Origin: Eumeta japonica
Lineage: Eukaryota; Arthropoda; Insecta; Lepidoptera; Psychidae
Assembly: GCA_005406025.1 (NCBI GenBank)
Contig: BGZK01000216.1
Location: forward strand, 372,001 to 436,000
DNA: 64,000 nt
Reading direction: 5' to 3'
The position numbers and the translations under genes were made by a program. Within the stretch, counting starts at the first letter, position 1. Every line of letters begins with the position of its first letter. Under the pieces are notes generated by a model. The model was not told the origin of the DNA. It searched no databases and was given only the letters and a program-made list of their open reading frames with translations. Of this stretch, positions 10,600 to 22,579 are shown in pieces.

Positions 10600-12880
10600 G
10601 AATGAAAAATCGATACTATTAGGCCATGTCATTTCAACTGATCACCTTTCAATGACTTCGATAATTTGGGCGACACAATTTTTTTTGTGTAAAACGTAAC
10701 TAGAATTTTGCACGTCATCGTTTATCACGATACAAACATAAAGCGCTCCACACACCACCGACTCGGACGGCGTTGCGCTGCGTCGCCGGTGGGCCGGCTC
10801 GCGTGACCGGCCTTATCTCGCATGCAATTATTTATTGAAGTCGCGTTACGTATCGAGTTTTACTTTTAACTTCTAATACGCATGCGTTTTTTTTTTCACG
10901 GCCGAAGCCGTTTTAATTGCCTTTAGATCGGCGATTATGTATCACGATGTATTATCGTTGGTTAATCAATGTAGAGCTTATTTTATTACGTCGTAGTCCG
11001 TTTAATGATAAATTAATAGATCACTCGAGAGTGATTTACGTTAGATTCGAGAATCTAACGTAAATTGCCTGTAAACAAATTGTTCGGTCGATCGTAAGAT
11101 AATCGGCCCTTTTTAATTTTTTCCATTCTACCTGCCATACTTAGTTGAGTCATGGATAACAGATAAATGAATATTTCCTCCTAAATATAATAAATACGTT
11201 TAATTTTTTTTTTAATCTCTTGTGTGTCGAAGGAGTGTTCGATTTAATTAAATAATTCATACAGTACTTTCTGAGAGCCCACAAATCAAACAGAACAGAT
11301 TCCCTATTGTTTCTTTTATTTTATAATAATGGTCCTTTACTACGATTATAAAATAAAATATAATAGGCGCTCTGTTTGACAATGTTAGTTTATTTAATGC
11401 AATTTCAAGGGCTAGTCTTAGAGTTGAAATGAAGTGGAATCGATGCTCATAAAATATATAAATATGTATCGAATTTTTGATATCTTAGGCCAATAGAAAA
11501 GAGCTCATTCCGGGTACTTCCAAGTAAATATTATTTTAATTTAAATTAATCGTTTTAGACGATACAAGTTTACAAGTTGAATAATGTAATCAATTAACAT
11601 ATTTCTCGATCATCCAGTATTAATTTTTTTTTTAAATCGTTGCGTTTTGACAGCAAAATCTACTCGAGAAAGAGTTTTAAAGCTAAAATAGACTTCAAAC
11701 TTAATGCTGTTCAACCAAGTCGTCGAGACCATAGAAATGTTTCGTGATTTTTCCTCGTCACTCCCACTAATTGATACAACAATACAATTTTCCGCTACGA
11801 TGATTATCTTTCTTGAAATTTCATACTGTAGATAACGCGTCACTTCACGTCTTCTATTTGCACTTAAACCCGATTTTTTTTTTCTCATTTAAAAAGACTG
11901 TTTTTTTTTATAAGCCAAATGAAATATTATTTTATTTGTGCATTGTGAAATAATTTAAAACACTACATTATTATTGATTTTTTATGAAGTTGAAAGTGGC
12001 GCGCGCGCTATGTCTTTTGGATCATGTTTATATATGAGAGAAAATGATATCGTCAAATTCATGAATGTTTATACATTAACATTAAATTCATGTTAAACAA
12101 ACGAATTAATTAATTAATTAATTGGAGATTAGCAATAATTTGATGTATTGAATTTGAAATTATGCATTTTGATTTTACAAAACTTTAATTAAATGCAGTT
12201 TTATATAGTGATGTATTATTGTTTTATTGTTAACAGAATTTGTAATAGCTATTATATAATTAACCGCCTGTAAGACAAATATTTATTATTTTATCTGTGT
12301 AAAACAAAAATGGAAATTTGTCGAAAATTTCGTAATTCGGATAATTCATAATTTTCGTGCGTCTATAATCATGATTAACATAATTTTAATACTATATCAA
12401 TTCATTACAAATGCATACTCACCGAAAATTGTAAAAATATTTAAATATTTATGACACAACACAAGCCTATCGCCTCCGCTAAAACATGTTTATTTGACGA
12501 GTTACGTATTCAAAGCGGGCGGTGAGCGCGCGAGGCTTTCGAACTGACACTGAACCATGCACGAATGCGGCTGAATGCAGTTTTAGCGGTGGCGCCCCCT
12601 CCCGTCGCTCGGCGGCCGCGGACCGTAAGTCGAAAACTTAAAAACTCAGCTTCTGCGTTCTTCGCTCTTCTTACCCGACTTCGGCGAGAAGGGTCATGAA
12701 CGTCACTGGGTATGTATGTACGCATTGGACTGGAGTGTAGAGCTTTAAGATCCACAAGCCCTTCGATTTGCGTATTATAACAAAATTGTAGTTCCTCTAT
12801 ACGTGTATTGAAGGTTTTTATAAAAAAAAATAACCGAGGCGGGAGATCGAAGACTAAGTAAACAGACCTTTGCAGTTATA
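10600..12880. other. No gene recognised; one perfect hairpin and a GC-rich patch
   Basis: Mostly AT-rich. A perfect inverted repeat with arms atttacgttagattc lies at 11033-11064. A GC-rich patch at 12515-12720 breaks the AT background and could be a regulatory island or a diverged exon; its open frame on the minus strand is arginine- and alanine-rich with no recognisable motif. Confidence 0.45.
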
Positions 12881-12884
12881 TAGA

Positions 12885-13262
12885 AAGACTCTTCTCTGGG
12901 GCGCCAAAAGGGATATAGAGAGACTTTTGTCTAAGGCGCCAAAAGGGATATAGAGAGACTCTTTTCTAGGGCTCTAAAAGGAATATAGAGAGACTCTTCT
13001 CTAGGGCGCCAAAAGGGATATAGAGAGACTTTTTTCTAGGGCTCCAAAAGGAATATACAGAGACTCTTCTCTAGAGCGCACAAAAGGGATATAGATAGAC
13101 TCTTCTCTAGGGCGCCAAAATGGATATAGAAAAACTCTTCTCTAGGGCACCAAAAGCGATATAGAGAAACTCTTCTCTAGGGAGCCAAAAGGGATATAAG
13201 AGACTCTTTTCTGATCTAGGGCGACAAAAGGGATATAGAGAGACTCTTCTCTAGGGCGCCAC
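12885..13262. repeat. Minisatellite, 35-bp unit, about 11 copies
   Basis: Direct repeats of a ~35-base unit, with core words agagagactcttctctagg and gcgccaaaagggatat. Copies vary by substitutions and a few indels (for example an extra gatct near 13213). The array ends at a GC-rich sequence, cgccacgccaggcccgctgg. No coding role is apparent. Confidence 0.9.
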
Positions 13263-13269
13263 GCCAGGC

Positions 13270-15400
13270 CCGCTGGCGCGCAGGCCGCGTCAGACGGGGC
13301 TGCGAAAGCATGCAGGCTGACGGCAGGGTCATGTTATCTCTTCAGGGAGTTTTTAGCTCATGCGACTCGGACACTCACCCTCCTCCCTCAGATTTTTACC
13401 CCCCCACCCCTTATTCCTATTAACTACAAAAAAAAGAAAGATAACTAAAAAAGAGAATTGCAAGTGGAACCAGAATCGAAATCTTCTTGGCCTTTCTTTG
13501 ATCCATAGAATGTTTTGGGGTATATATGGCTTCTCAAGGCATTCAAGGTGGAAAACGATTTGTTGGTACGTTAGCCGTCATTAACCATCATTGTCGCTTT
13601 TGCTAATTTGTGATATTAAAATAAACGATAAAGTATGTTTAAAAAAAAGGAATTCAAATTTGCCAATGTAAATATTTTAGATATACAAATTCAGCAAACG
13701 ATAATTATAACAATAAATAATTTAGCTAATTGACGAAAATATTAAATTTTAATTACAGACTACCTCTAACGTTTCAAATAGCGACTTAATACTAATTTAA
13801 TACGACCGACCCTTACATCTTGGAGTACATCAAAAATGTCGACGGATGACGTCACTTTTAAATTGACACAAGCAAAACGAATTTTACAATGTTATTAAAA
13901 CAGATTCTTATATCTTAAATATTTCAATAATCAAATTTGCAATCAAATATTTTATTGTTTACTTTCGTGTATTTGAACTATACGAAAGGGATAAAATTAT
14001 CGATAACATATGCGAGCAGAATGTCAATCGACTTCAGGGACAAATTGCAGTCGAGCTACTAAATGTTTGGCCTTGAATAACCAGCAGATAATTCTTCTCT
14101 CAATTTTGTCACGGTCGATATATATCACACCTCAGAGGAGACAAGGGGCCGGGGGTTTGTTGCGGTCATAATATAGCAAAAAAAAATTTGGAAAATCCAA
14201 AAGTGCACGCCTCATAGCGGTTACTCCATTTTTACTAAAGAAAAGTGTGCATGTCAGCTCCGACGACTGACTGGAGCTCACTCTTTATGAATGATTACAA
14301 ATTACTTGGTATGCATTGTTCAATACTCTAAATTCTATATATTAACAAAAATTTATACCGTAATCGTCATTTTTTTTTAATTGAAATAAATAAAAAAAAA
14401 ATACCGTGGTGTCAAAATTTTTACTTAAACATTGAGAATAAAACAGACAGTCACGCTTCGGATTTCTTATGTTTCTCTAGATTAAGATTTAATAAAAAAA
14501 AATTTTTTTTACTAAAAGACTCGTCAAAATTTTGTTTATTAAATATCAATTAAACTACACCGAATTAGACAGTGAAATTCAATAGGCTTCTATTCAGATG
14601 CATACTAAAGCGAATGAAAAAAAAAACACTCGATTAGTGAAGTATTTCATTCGTTATCGTGACCACATGCAGGATCCGCACATACAGACACACGGACGTC
14701 CACGAAAAACATTTTTAAAACAGTTTTTAAAATATGTTCTATGACAAAATGTGTTTTGAAGATACTACAAATATTAAAATCAGTGATTATTCTTGCCGTT
14801 TGAGTGCATACATTATTTTACAAGTGCAACGTGTAATAAATAAAGACATTTAAAGTTCAAAAAAATCACTCGTTTTTCGTAAGGCGAGAGTAGGGCACTA
14901 CCTCATGCGCTCCGCTTATGAGGCGTGCGATAGAGTTTAAACTATAAAAGTATAGATTATATACCATAAGTTATTAATATTTTTCATTCTTTTTACTTAA
15001 GAGAACTCAAACAAATATGATTATTGTTTGTTATTCATAGGTACGTGTTGAGTTAAATTTGAAGTGGGTAGGTACCAACCTACCTTCTTGCGTGGTGGAC
15101 ACATAGATCGTACCTACATATTGATGAGTAGGAAATGTGAGTTGTAGAAGAATACGCAATCATTTTTTTACTTTTTAGTGCATATTGATTTATTTTGGAA
15201 TAGCTATTGGTTTGAAGTCGGTTTTTTTTTTAATTTTTATTTGAGTAAGAATATAGTGAAAGCGTTTTTTTGATAATTATAAAAATGCCCTAGTAGTGAG
15301 TTTTTTAAGTTGCTGGCGAGACAGAGAAAGCACTAGTATCAAATGACGTCACTGTCTACTAGCGCCATAGAGTGATTTTAAACTCTGTTTTGCAAAAAAG
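13270..15400. other. No gene recognised; AT-rich with repeat-like blocks
   Basis: At 14200-14225 gtgcacgcctcatagcg and at 14905-14930 gcgctccgcttatgaggcgt share the cgcctcat word in opposite orientation, so these may be the ends of one degraded element. No terminal duplications could be confirmed. Confidence 0.35.
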
Positions 15401-15403
15401 AGA

Positions 15404-16878
15404 TCTATATATACAAAAAAGAAAGTGTGTCTATATGTTTCGGGTAGGCTCCGAAACGACTGGACCGATTTCAATGAAACTTTCAGGAAATCTTTAGATT
15501 GAACTGACGAGTAATCCTGTAAAGTTTGGTGACGATCGGAGTGCTTTTCTTTTTGAACTGTCAAATACAGTTTTTATTTACTATGATGATATTCTATTGT
15601 TTTATAACCCAAATTTGTGTTGGTGTATGTATGAAGTATAATACTGAAGTATAATAAAGTATACTGAAGTATATTAAAGTAAATAATTAAGGACTTTTAA
15701 GAATTCAAGGTAAGTTGTACGAGTAATCCTGTAAAGTTTGGTGACGATCGGAGCACTTTTCTTTTTGAACTGTCAAATACAGTTTTTATTTACTATGATG
15801 ATATTCTATTGTTTTATAACCCAAATTTGTGTTGGTACATGTATAAAGTATAATAAAGTATAATGAAGTATATTAAAGTAAATAATTAAGGATTTTTAAG
15901 AATTCAAGGTAAGTTGTACGAGTAATCCTGTAAAGTTTGGTGACGATCGGAGCACTTTTCTTTTTGAACTGTCAAATACAGTTTTTATTTACTATGATGA
16001 TATTCTATTGTTTTATAACCCAAATTTGTGTTGGTACATGTATAAAGTATAATAAAGTATACTGAAGTATATTAAAGTAAATAATTAAGGATTTTTAAGA
16101 ATTCAAGGTAAGTTGTACGAGTAATCCTGTAAAGTTTGGTGACGATCGGAGCACTTTTCTTTTTGAACTGTCAAATACAGTTTTTATTTACTATGATGAT
16201 ATTCTATTGTTTTATAACCCAAATTTGTGTTGGTGTATGTATGAAGTATAATAAAGTATACTGAAGTATATTAAAGTAAATAATTAAGGACTTTTAAGAA
16301 TTCAAGGTAAGTTGTACGAGTAATCCTGTAAAGTTTGGTGACGATCGGAGCACTTTTCTTTTTGAACTGTCAAATACAGTTTTTATTTACTATGATGATA
16401 TTCTATTGTTTTATAACCCAAATTTGTGTTGGTGTATGTATGAAGTATAATAATGAAGTATAATAAAGTATACTGAAGTATATTAAAGTAAATAATTAAG
16501 GACTTTTAAGAATTCAAGGTAAGTTGTACGAGTAATCCTGTAAAGTTTGGTGACGATCGGAGCACTTTTCTTTTTGAACTGTCAAATACAGTTTTTATTT
16601 ACTATGATGATATTCTATTGTTTTATAACCCAAATTTGTGTTGGTACATGTATAAAGTATAATAAAGTATACTGAAGTATATTAAAGTAAATAATTAAGG
16701 ATTTTTAAGAATTCAAGGTAAGTTGTACGAGTAATCCTGTAAAGTTTGGTGACGATCGGAGCACTTTTCTTTTTGAACTGTCAAATACAGTTATGAGAAA
16801 GGTTTAGGTATATAATTTGTCAAGGTTTGTATGAAAAATAAAAAAACACCGGGGGCGAAGCCGTGGGCGGGCCGCTAG
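15404..16878 (+). mobile_element. Non-autonomous Helitron, both ends present, with internal tandem array
   Basis: The element starts with tctatatatacaaaaaagaa preceded by A at 15403 and ends with gggcgggccgCTAG followed by T at 16879: the A|TC...CTAG|T rule of Helitron insertion. The 3' end has the GC-rich hairpin block ggcgaagccgtgggcggg. The 5' part contains cgaaacgactggaccgattt, a common lepidopteran Helitron segment. There is no Rep/helicase gene, so movement would depend on an autonomous copy elsewhere. Its last ~85 bases match the ends of the elements at 1677 and 27492. Confidence 0.85.
15509..16794 (+). repeat. Tandem array, 199-bp unit (two of 212 bp), seven copies
   Basis: Unit starts marked by gagtaatcctgtaaagtttg occur at 15509, 15721, 15920, 16119, 16318, 16530 and 16729, so the spacings are 212, 199, 199, 199, 212 and 199. 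The 212-bp units carry one extra 13-base gaagtataata-type step in the AT-rich part. The last copy stops at about 16792 and joins the Helitron 3' end. Very low divergence between copies points to recent expansion or homogenisation. Confidence 0.93.
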
Positions 16879-16879
16879 T

Positions 16880-19363
16880 AGCATATAACTTTCAATGGCT
16901 TATAGATCATTGCTTTATTAACTAATTTTGATTTCGATTTCGCTTTTAGTCATCAAGTCTGGTCAGCTTACATAATTTATTAGAAAAATATAATATTCTA
17001 AATATCAGTAAAGTACCGTATAATCTAAAATTCCACAGAATTTATGTCAAAATGAAAGCGATTGAGAGATTAAAACAAATGTGTATTTATTACTGTACAG
17101 TGTGTGCCATATAAAATTCCGAAAGCAAAGGTTAACTGCCGTTTAGTTGTGCAATGACAATTATTACGCATTTTATTTACGCCTGTAAGTTTCGCATATC
17201 CTGCAATACCGAAGGCGACATTTGGCGGACTGGGGTTTCAAAATGGGTTGTTTTTCAAAATGCCAATAGTGTTGCGTGATCGATAGGCACGAATCGCTGT
17301 GTAGTGATTGGGCAAAAGGCTGACGCGATGATTTTGTTGGCTAAACAAATTATTACTCGATGTAAGTACTACGTTCCTTTAATATCGGAATGTTTTCTGA
17401 TGTGTTTCGGACCGTGTGAACTTTGAACGGTGCGATGTTACGTGATCGATTGAAATGAAATATAGTAAGCGAATTTAGGACGTGAAACCAGCTAAAGTGC
17501 TTGAACATGGGCGAAGTGCGAATTAAATTTGAACACCAAGGGTGCCGTGTAGTATGAAATTTAAAAATTAGATGGACCGACTCATTGGTGATTTCCCAAT
17601 AAGTACGTTCGAATAGATTAGAAGTTTTCGAAAGGTGTCTAAAACCGTTTTCATTATTTTCTGTGTTCTGTCAAGTGCAAGTTGACGTAACGTGGTGAGG
17701 GTTCAGTGCGATGAATATGTTATCGTTTTTTTTTTAATCATTTGACCCAAATTTGTTTGTGGTGACCAAGATAACTGCAAATGTAAACTTGTACGCACAG
17801 TATTGAGAGGATTGCTAATATTGCCATGTTTTTTTAAGACCATAGACTTTTCATAAGTTTCTGTAACTAAAGAACTATTTTTTGTAAATTTTCAAATATT
17901 TAGGTGTTGTAGTTTCGCAAATAGGGGGAATGGTCAATTTTTATCTATTTCTTTAAATAAATTTAAAATTATTTGCTTTAAATTATTATTAAACAAAAAT
18001 ACGTTCGAATCCTCAGAATAAGCACTTTTATTTAAAATAATGAGGTAGTATTTTTTTTTTGTTTTCTAATTTACGCCCCCAAAAGTGATCCTAATACTTA
18101 AAATTAATTATTTACGTTATACGTCTGTGTTCGAGTCACAGACATATTTGTGTGTACCAATTGTCATAATAATAAGTTCAGTAGGTTCAAAGCAAATAGG
18201 GTTTGATAGACGGGCAGACAGACAGATACACAAGTGTTGCTGTAAGGATGTACGTTTTTTAATTTGGAGATACGGAACCCTAAAAGTGACAATGTCTTTT
18301 TGTAACTGCGAATTAGGATCACCATTTTACAATGTTAAATTAATTTATAAATATATTAAATTGTTACAATAAAACAATATACAATATAAAAGATATTCAT
18401 TTAAATATATCTAGACAAAGAGTACAATAAAAGCTTCTATATAAAAGACTTCGATAAAAAATAAAACAGTCTCCACAAAGCGAGAATTATTTTGCAGGTC
18501 CACTGCGTGCTGCTCTACGTCGGCGTGAAAATTTGTGAATTCACAGCGATTTACACAAATTCAATAGTTACAGATCAAAAGGAATGTATGAAAATCAAAT
18601 TGTATAGATTGTATATATTAATTTTGTACATTGCCTAGTCCAATCTAAAGGAAGGCATTTTAATTCAAATTTTCGGATATCCGTAAAGAAACTTTATGGG
18701 TGTGTAGACTAATTCAATATATGAATGCATGTATGTACTGTTTATTTCCAGCGATAGTCAGACATGGCATACACTTCCCAGGACACATATTTCACACATC
18801 CAAGTGTGAGAGTTTTCGTATTAAAACCACAGGTCGCTGCGTTACAGTACGAGTAAGGGTCGTTTTAAAGGTCGCAAACTCCTACTTCGAGGGTATGTAA
18901 CCCTCGAAGTAGGAGTTTGCTCATGTTTCCCTTTGCCATTAGCGAACGGCATTTTGTAGGTACATATTTTTTATTATATTATCGTCCGTAAACCGACTTT
19001 ACATGCAACAAACTTTTAAGTGCTATTTGGGACTTAATGTTTTTTTTTTCTGAAGTAACGTTTATCAGGTCAGTACAATCTATGATCCGTTTCTGCAACT
19101 TCCACATTTATAACTGAAATTTTGAATTAGTCGCCAAACCAGAAATGTTTAAATTAAATGTGGCATCTTTACAAGTAAACCTCTAATGTGATTAATTAAT
19201 AATTATTTTATTAGTAACTACCCGTGTAGACGGTTTCTTCGAGTGGACATAGAATAAAATTCTTGGTTTTCTATATCGAGCGAACTTCTTTCGACCATCA
19301 TCTCTATTTCGGTATATACTATTAATTTGTAACTTATCTCACTACTTTTTGATATAGATGTAA
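16880..19363. other. No gene recognised; contains one perfect hairpin and a repeat tail
   Basis: 18085-18290 contains a dispersed-repeat tail (cgggcagacagacagataca, then atacggaaccctaaaa). The 17100-17750 stretch is less AT-rich and shows no known repeat, so it may be unique sequence. I see no coding motif. Confidence 0.4.
18874..18920. repeat. Perfect inverted repeat, 21-base arms, 5-base loop
   Basis: Arm gcaaactcctacttcgagg plus gt at 18874-18894, loop atgta, and an exact complementary arm at 18900-18920. It would form a very stable hairpin if transcribed. Confidence 0.92.
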
Positions 19364-20538
19364 TACGTGGGTCAAACTGAAAGTCCTTAGAAAATCAAAA
19401 ACTGAACAAACCAGTAAGTTATTTGTATTATTATTGTTTTTTACTGTTTTTCAAAATAGTGTTCGTTGAGATCAATACATCGCTGCTTTTAATGGATCCA
19501 CTGAGAGAAACACTTTACTACTCGGACTTAGGTGTCGTTTCGACAGCCTTTTTATATAGAGCTACTGCTTCCTCGGCGTTTGTAAGCCACTTTCCTCTAA
19601 AATTTTCTTTTATTTTAGAAAATAAATATAAAATAGCATGGCACGAGATCGGGGCTGTAAAGCGGGTGAGCCAGTATTCCTATACCCAACGCCCCCAAAT
19701 TGTTAGTTGTATGTCTGGCGGTATGTAGTGAGGCGTTGTCATGATGAAGGAGAGTCCTATTGCGAGATTGTTTTTTCCTAACTTTTTCCAAAACAAGAAG
19801 CAAACATTTGTTTACGCACTAGTCTCCTATGATTGTGTTGCACAATTATCAGCCGTTCCGAAGAAAGAGGCCATCATATTTTTTCCGACGCTTCAACCTC
19901 GTTTTACAACTTGCCACTCGTTTGGCAACTCCTCGAAAGGAAACATCCACTGGGCATACTGTTTTGGTTTCGGAATCGCAATAGTAAATCCAGCTTTAGT
20001 CACCAGTAGCCATGTCGTACACAGCATTTGAGTCACCACCGGCAAATGTTAGCACCATTTCGCCGCACCAATTGTTACGACAGAGCTTTTGAGCGTCGGT
20101 CAAATTATGAGGTATCCACCAAATACAAAACTTCCCAACCGCTAAACATTCATGCAAGATTTTGTGCACTTCACCCATACCGATGCCTAAGCTTGTCCGA
20201 ACCTGCTGGCAGATCATTCTTTTGTCAATCTCCATCATCAGCCGCACAGCACTGACGTTGTCTTCCGTCATCGCCATAGAAGGACGTCCTAGAGCCAGAT
20301 TGTCAGCCAGATCAGTGCGACCGCGTTTGAACTAGTTATAAACAGTGGCAAAGGATAAAGCTTCACCATGAAACGCCTAAAGAAGTTTGTTATAATTTTC
20401 TTATTTGTTTGAATGGCAACGAACATAGTAGAAAATCATTGCACGAAAATTTCCTCGAATTATAGACAAATAAATATATTTTATTATTTTGCAGTTTCCG
20501 AGTGGCCGATTCTAAAAATTTTAAGCGTGACCTACGCA
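19364..20538 (-). mobile_element. Degenerate mariner element with both terminal repeats
   Basis: The ends are inverted relatives: tacgtgggtcaaactgaaag at 19364 and, reversed, tgcgtaggtcacgcttaaaa at 20538. Between them the minus strand encodes broken mariner transposase: helix-turn-helix region (CQQVRTSLGIGMGEVHKILH) around 20160-20215, the first catalytic aspartate in MATGD near 20000, and LLHHDNASLHTARHT and YSPDL at 19640-19760 with the second and third aspartates. A TAA replaces the residue after the TGD, and frameshifts separate the parts, so it cannot make a full transposase. Length of about 1.17 kb is slightly below the usual 1.3 kb. Confidence 0.85.
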
Positions 20539-20539
20539 T

Positions 20540-21872
20540 GTCACAGCGCCAAACAAAAGAGTCTTACTTCAATACTTCGATTGCGCTTCGATCGCGCGTA
20601 AAGGTTACACGCACTCATAACTCATATCATTGTTGACGTTTCTCGTGAAGATGGTCGTTCTAAACGATATTACGATGTCGTGACGACACGCTGTCGACGA
20701 ACAATTCGCTCCGATAAACCAAAACGATCCCATTAACGATCCCGATTTTGTCGCGTTCGATCGACTCAAAATGGCCGAGAGGTGTCGTATAAAAATATCA
20801 CGGTACAGTATTTCATGAAGCGCGTCTTTGTGTCTATGACCGTGATTACGTACCGGACGATATCTTGAACTTTATGGAATCCTGTACTTGCGTTTTATTC
20901 AATTTCGTATTATTTTTTTATGCGTTTCCCCGCGACAGACTAAACTAAATATTGTCTCTATTCACTTCAATATTACGATCGGTGAAAGGAAAACACCGCA
21001 TGGCGGCGTTGGAAATATATCGATACAGGATATTCGAATACGAAAGTTTGTATTTTCTCCAATAGAAAATGAATACGGTTCTAGAGTTCGGAGCGAATGC
21101 AATTGGGAACAGACTAATTTTAAGCTCGGACTTCGAAAAAAAAAAACTAGACAAAATCGATTATCGCGGTTCACTTACATTGCCGCTATGGCGGTCCGGC
21201 TGTCGTCTTCTCTAATTTCGACTGTGCGGCACGTCGCGTTTCAAAGCGCGCTTTAAGAAACTATTCGCAGCTGTTGTTAGTGTTCCGTTTTGTCAAAGAG
21301 CCCGTTCAAGTCGTAAGGAATTAATTGTTATGCTAACCAGATGTACGTATCGTGACAGGAGTTACTTAACATTGCAAGTATTGGTACTTAAGATGAGCGG
21401 CGTCTCTTTGACTCGACGTAAAATAAGTCGGCCTAGTGTGTGAAAAGTGTCATGTATTTTTATTTACGATTCGATGGGAAATTCTAATATTTATTTTAAG
21501 GGTGCGTAGGATTAAGATTTGCTAAATTACAAATAGGTTATATTTTTGGAAGCAGAAAGTCAGTTTAGTAGCAACAGACAGTTAATAGTGAATTATAGTC
21601 CTTGTAGTGTCAGATTTTACATCACTGAAACAGTGGAAGAGGTCTCATTTTTTTTTAATTTCAGATTGAAATTTCTGTTTGTTCTGAATGCCGCACAGGT
21701 CCGTATTATTCTAACTAATAAATAAGAACAATCGAATCTCGACGTTTGCTTCATATTAATATTGAGAAAAGAAAATCAATTTATGAAAATTATGGCTAGT
21801 GCCATAGAGATTTTGTCTATAAAACCGTATATTAAAAAAAAAAACTATAAATACAATACAACGCACGTATCT
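20540..21872. other. No gene recognised; moderately GC-rich stretch
   Basis: 20560-21430 is richer in CpG than its neighbours (for example cttcgatcgcgcgtaaagg). It contains several mid-length open frames on both strands that overlap one another and show no motifs. It could hold a promoter or diverged exon; nothing decisive is visible. Confidence 0.35.
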
Positions 21873-22025
21873 CTGCCGCAGTGAAGTTAGTCGTGAAAGC
21901 GTCGCATTAACGTAAAAAAAACGCGGGGGTGAAGAAGGGAGGGTCGGGGTGTATTAAACCTGCGCATTACATCATTCGAAGGCAATTCAGAGCGCCGAAG
22001 TTTCGTATGTTGTACTGTACTAAAT
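21873..22025 (+). repeat. Interspersed repeat, family also at 58642 and 33084
   Basis: Shares gtgaagttagtcgtgaaagc, gtcgcatt, gggtcggggtgt, cctgcgcattacatcattcg and agtttcgtatgttgtactg with 58642-58793. A short end piece recurs at 33084-33113. Superfamily unknown. Confidence 0.75.
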
Positions 22026-22334
22026 CATAGCTTTTTGTTGAAAAAACGCGGCTTTGTAAGAAAATATATTTTCGTGTGAAAGTCAAATTACATAATTATC
22101 AGAAATAAAATTATAAAGACAATGAATATCTTATATCTACTTTATTAAAATTAAGTTTATTAATAATTCCTCATAATTAAAACGGGAAATCTGTTACGGT
22201 TCCTGCCGTAAACTGTAATACTGACTCGATGATTTAAATATCTTTTTAAATGTTAAACCAATAAAAGAGCTCTTCGGTTTCGTGGCATCGAAGTAAAATA
22301 ACTCATCGACATACATAAATATACTTGTAATAAA

Positions 22335-22575
22335 ATATGGCGCTATGGCGGTTCAGCTGTTAAGAGTGTTGCTGTCCAACCGGGAGATATCTGGTTCGAC
22401 CTTGACCGCGGACATATTGATCTATGAGCTTTTAATATAAATAAAATTAAAACCGCTCGCTCCGTGCCTCAGGAAGCACGTTAAGCGTAGATCCCGGACA
22501 TTATCATCGCATCGGTAACGACGGTGATCAGCAGCCTTTGAACCGCACTGCGCACGCGCGTAGGGTCTAAGATCT
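22335..22575 (+). mobile_element. SINE copy (Bm1-like), plus strand
   Basis: tRNA-like head with ctatggcggttcagctgtta (A-box region) and atctggttcgaccttgacc (B-box GGTTCGA), followed by ctccgtgcctcaggaagcac, gttaagcgtagatcccgg and gtaacgacggtgatcagcag. This is the best-preserved plus-strand copy in the window. Confidence 0.75.
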
Positions 22576-22579
22576 ATGA

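Noticed and set aside
10260..10622. 120-codon plus-strand open frame
   Set aside because: It starts at the end of a SINE and continues antisense through an RTE tail.
12510..12755. 81-codon minus-strand arginine-rich frame
   Set aside because: It is explained by local GC richness; no domain, leader or splice signal supports it.
15509..16794. CRISPR-like array
   Set aside because: The units are 199-212 bp direct repeats without unique spacers, inside a eukaryotic Helitron.
20888..21256. 122-codon plus-strand frame overlapping two minus-strand frames
   Set aside because: Three overlapping frames in the same stretch with no motif indicate chance open reading in a mixed-composition region.
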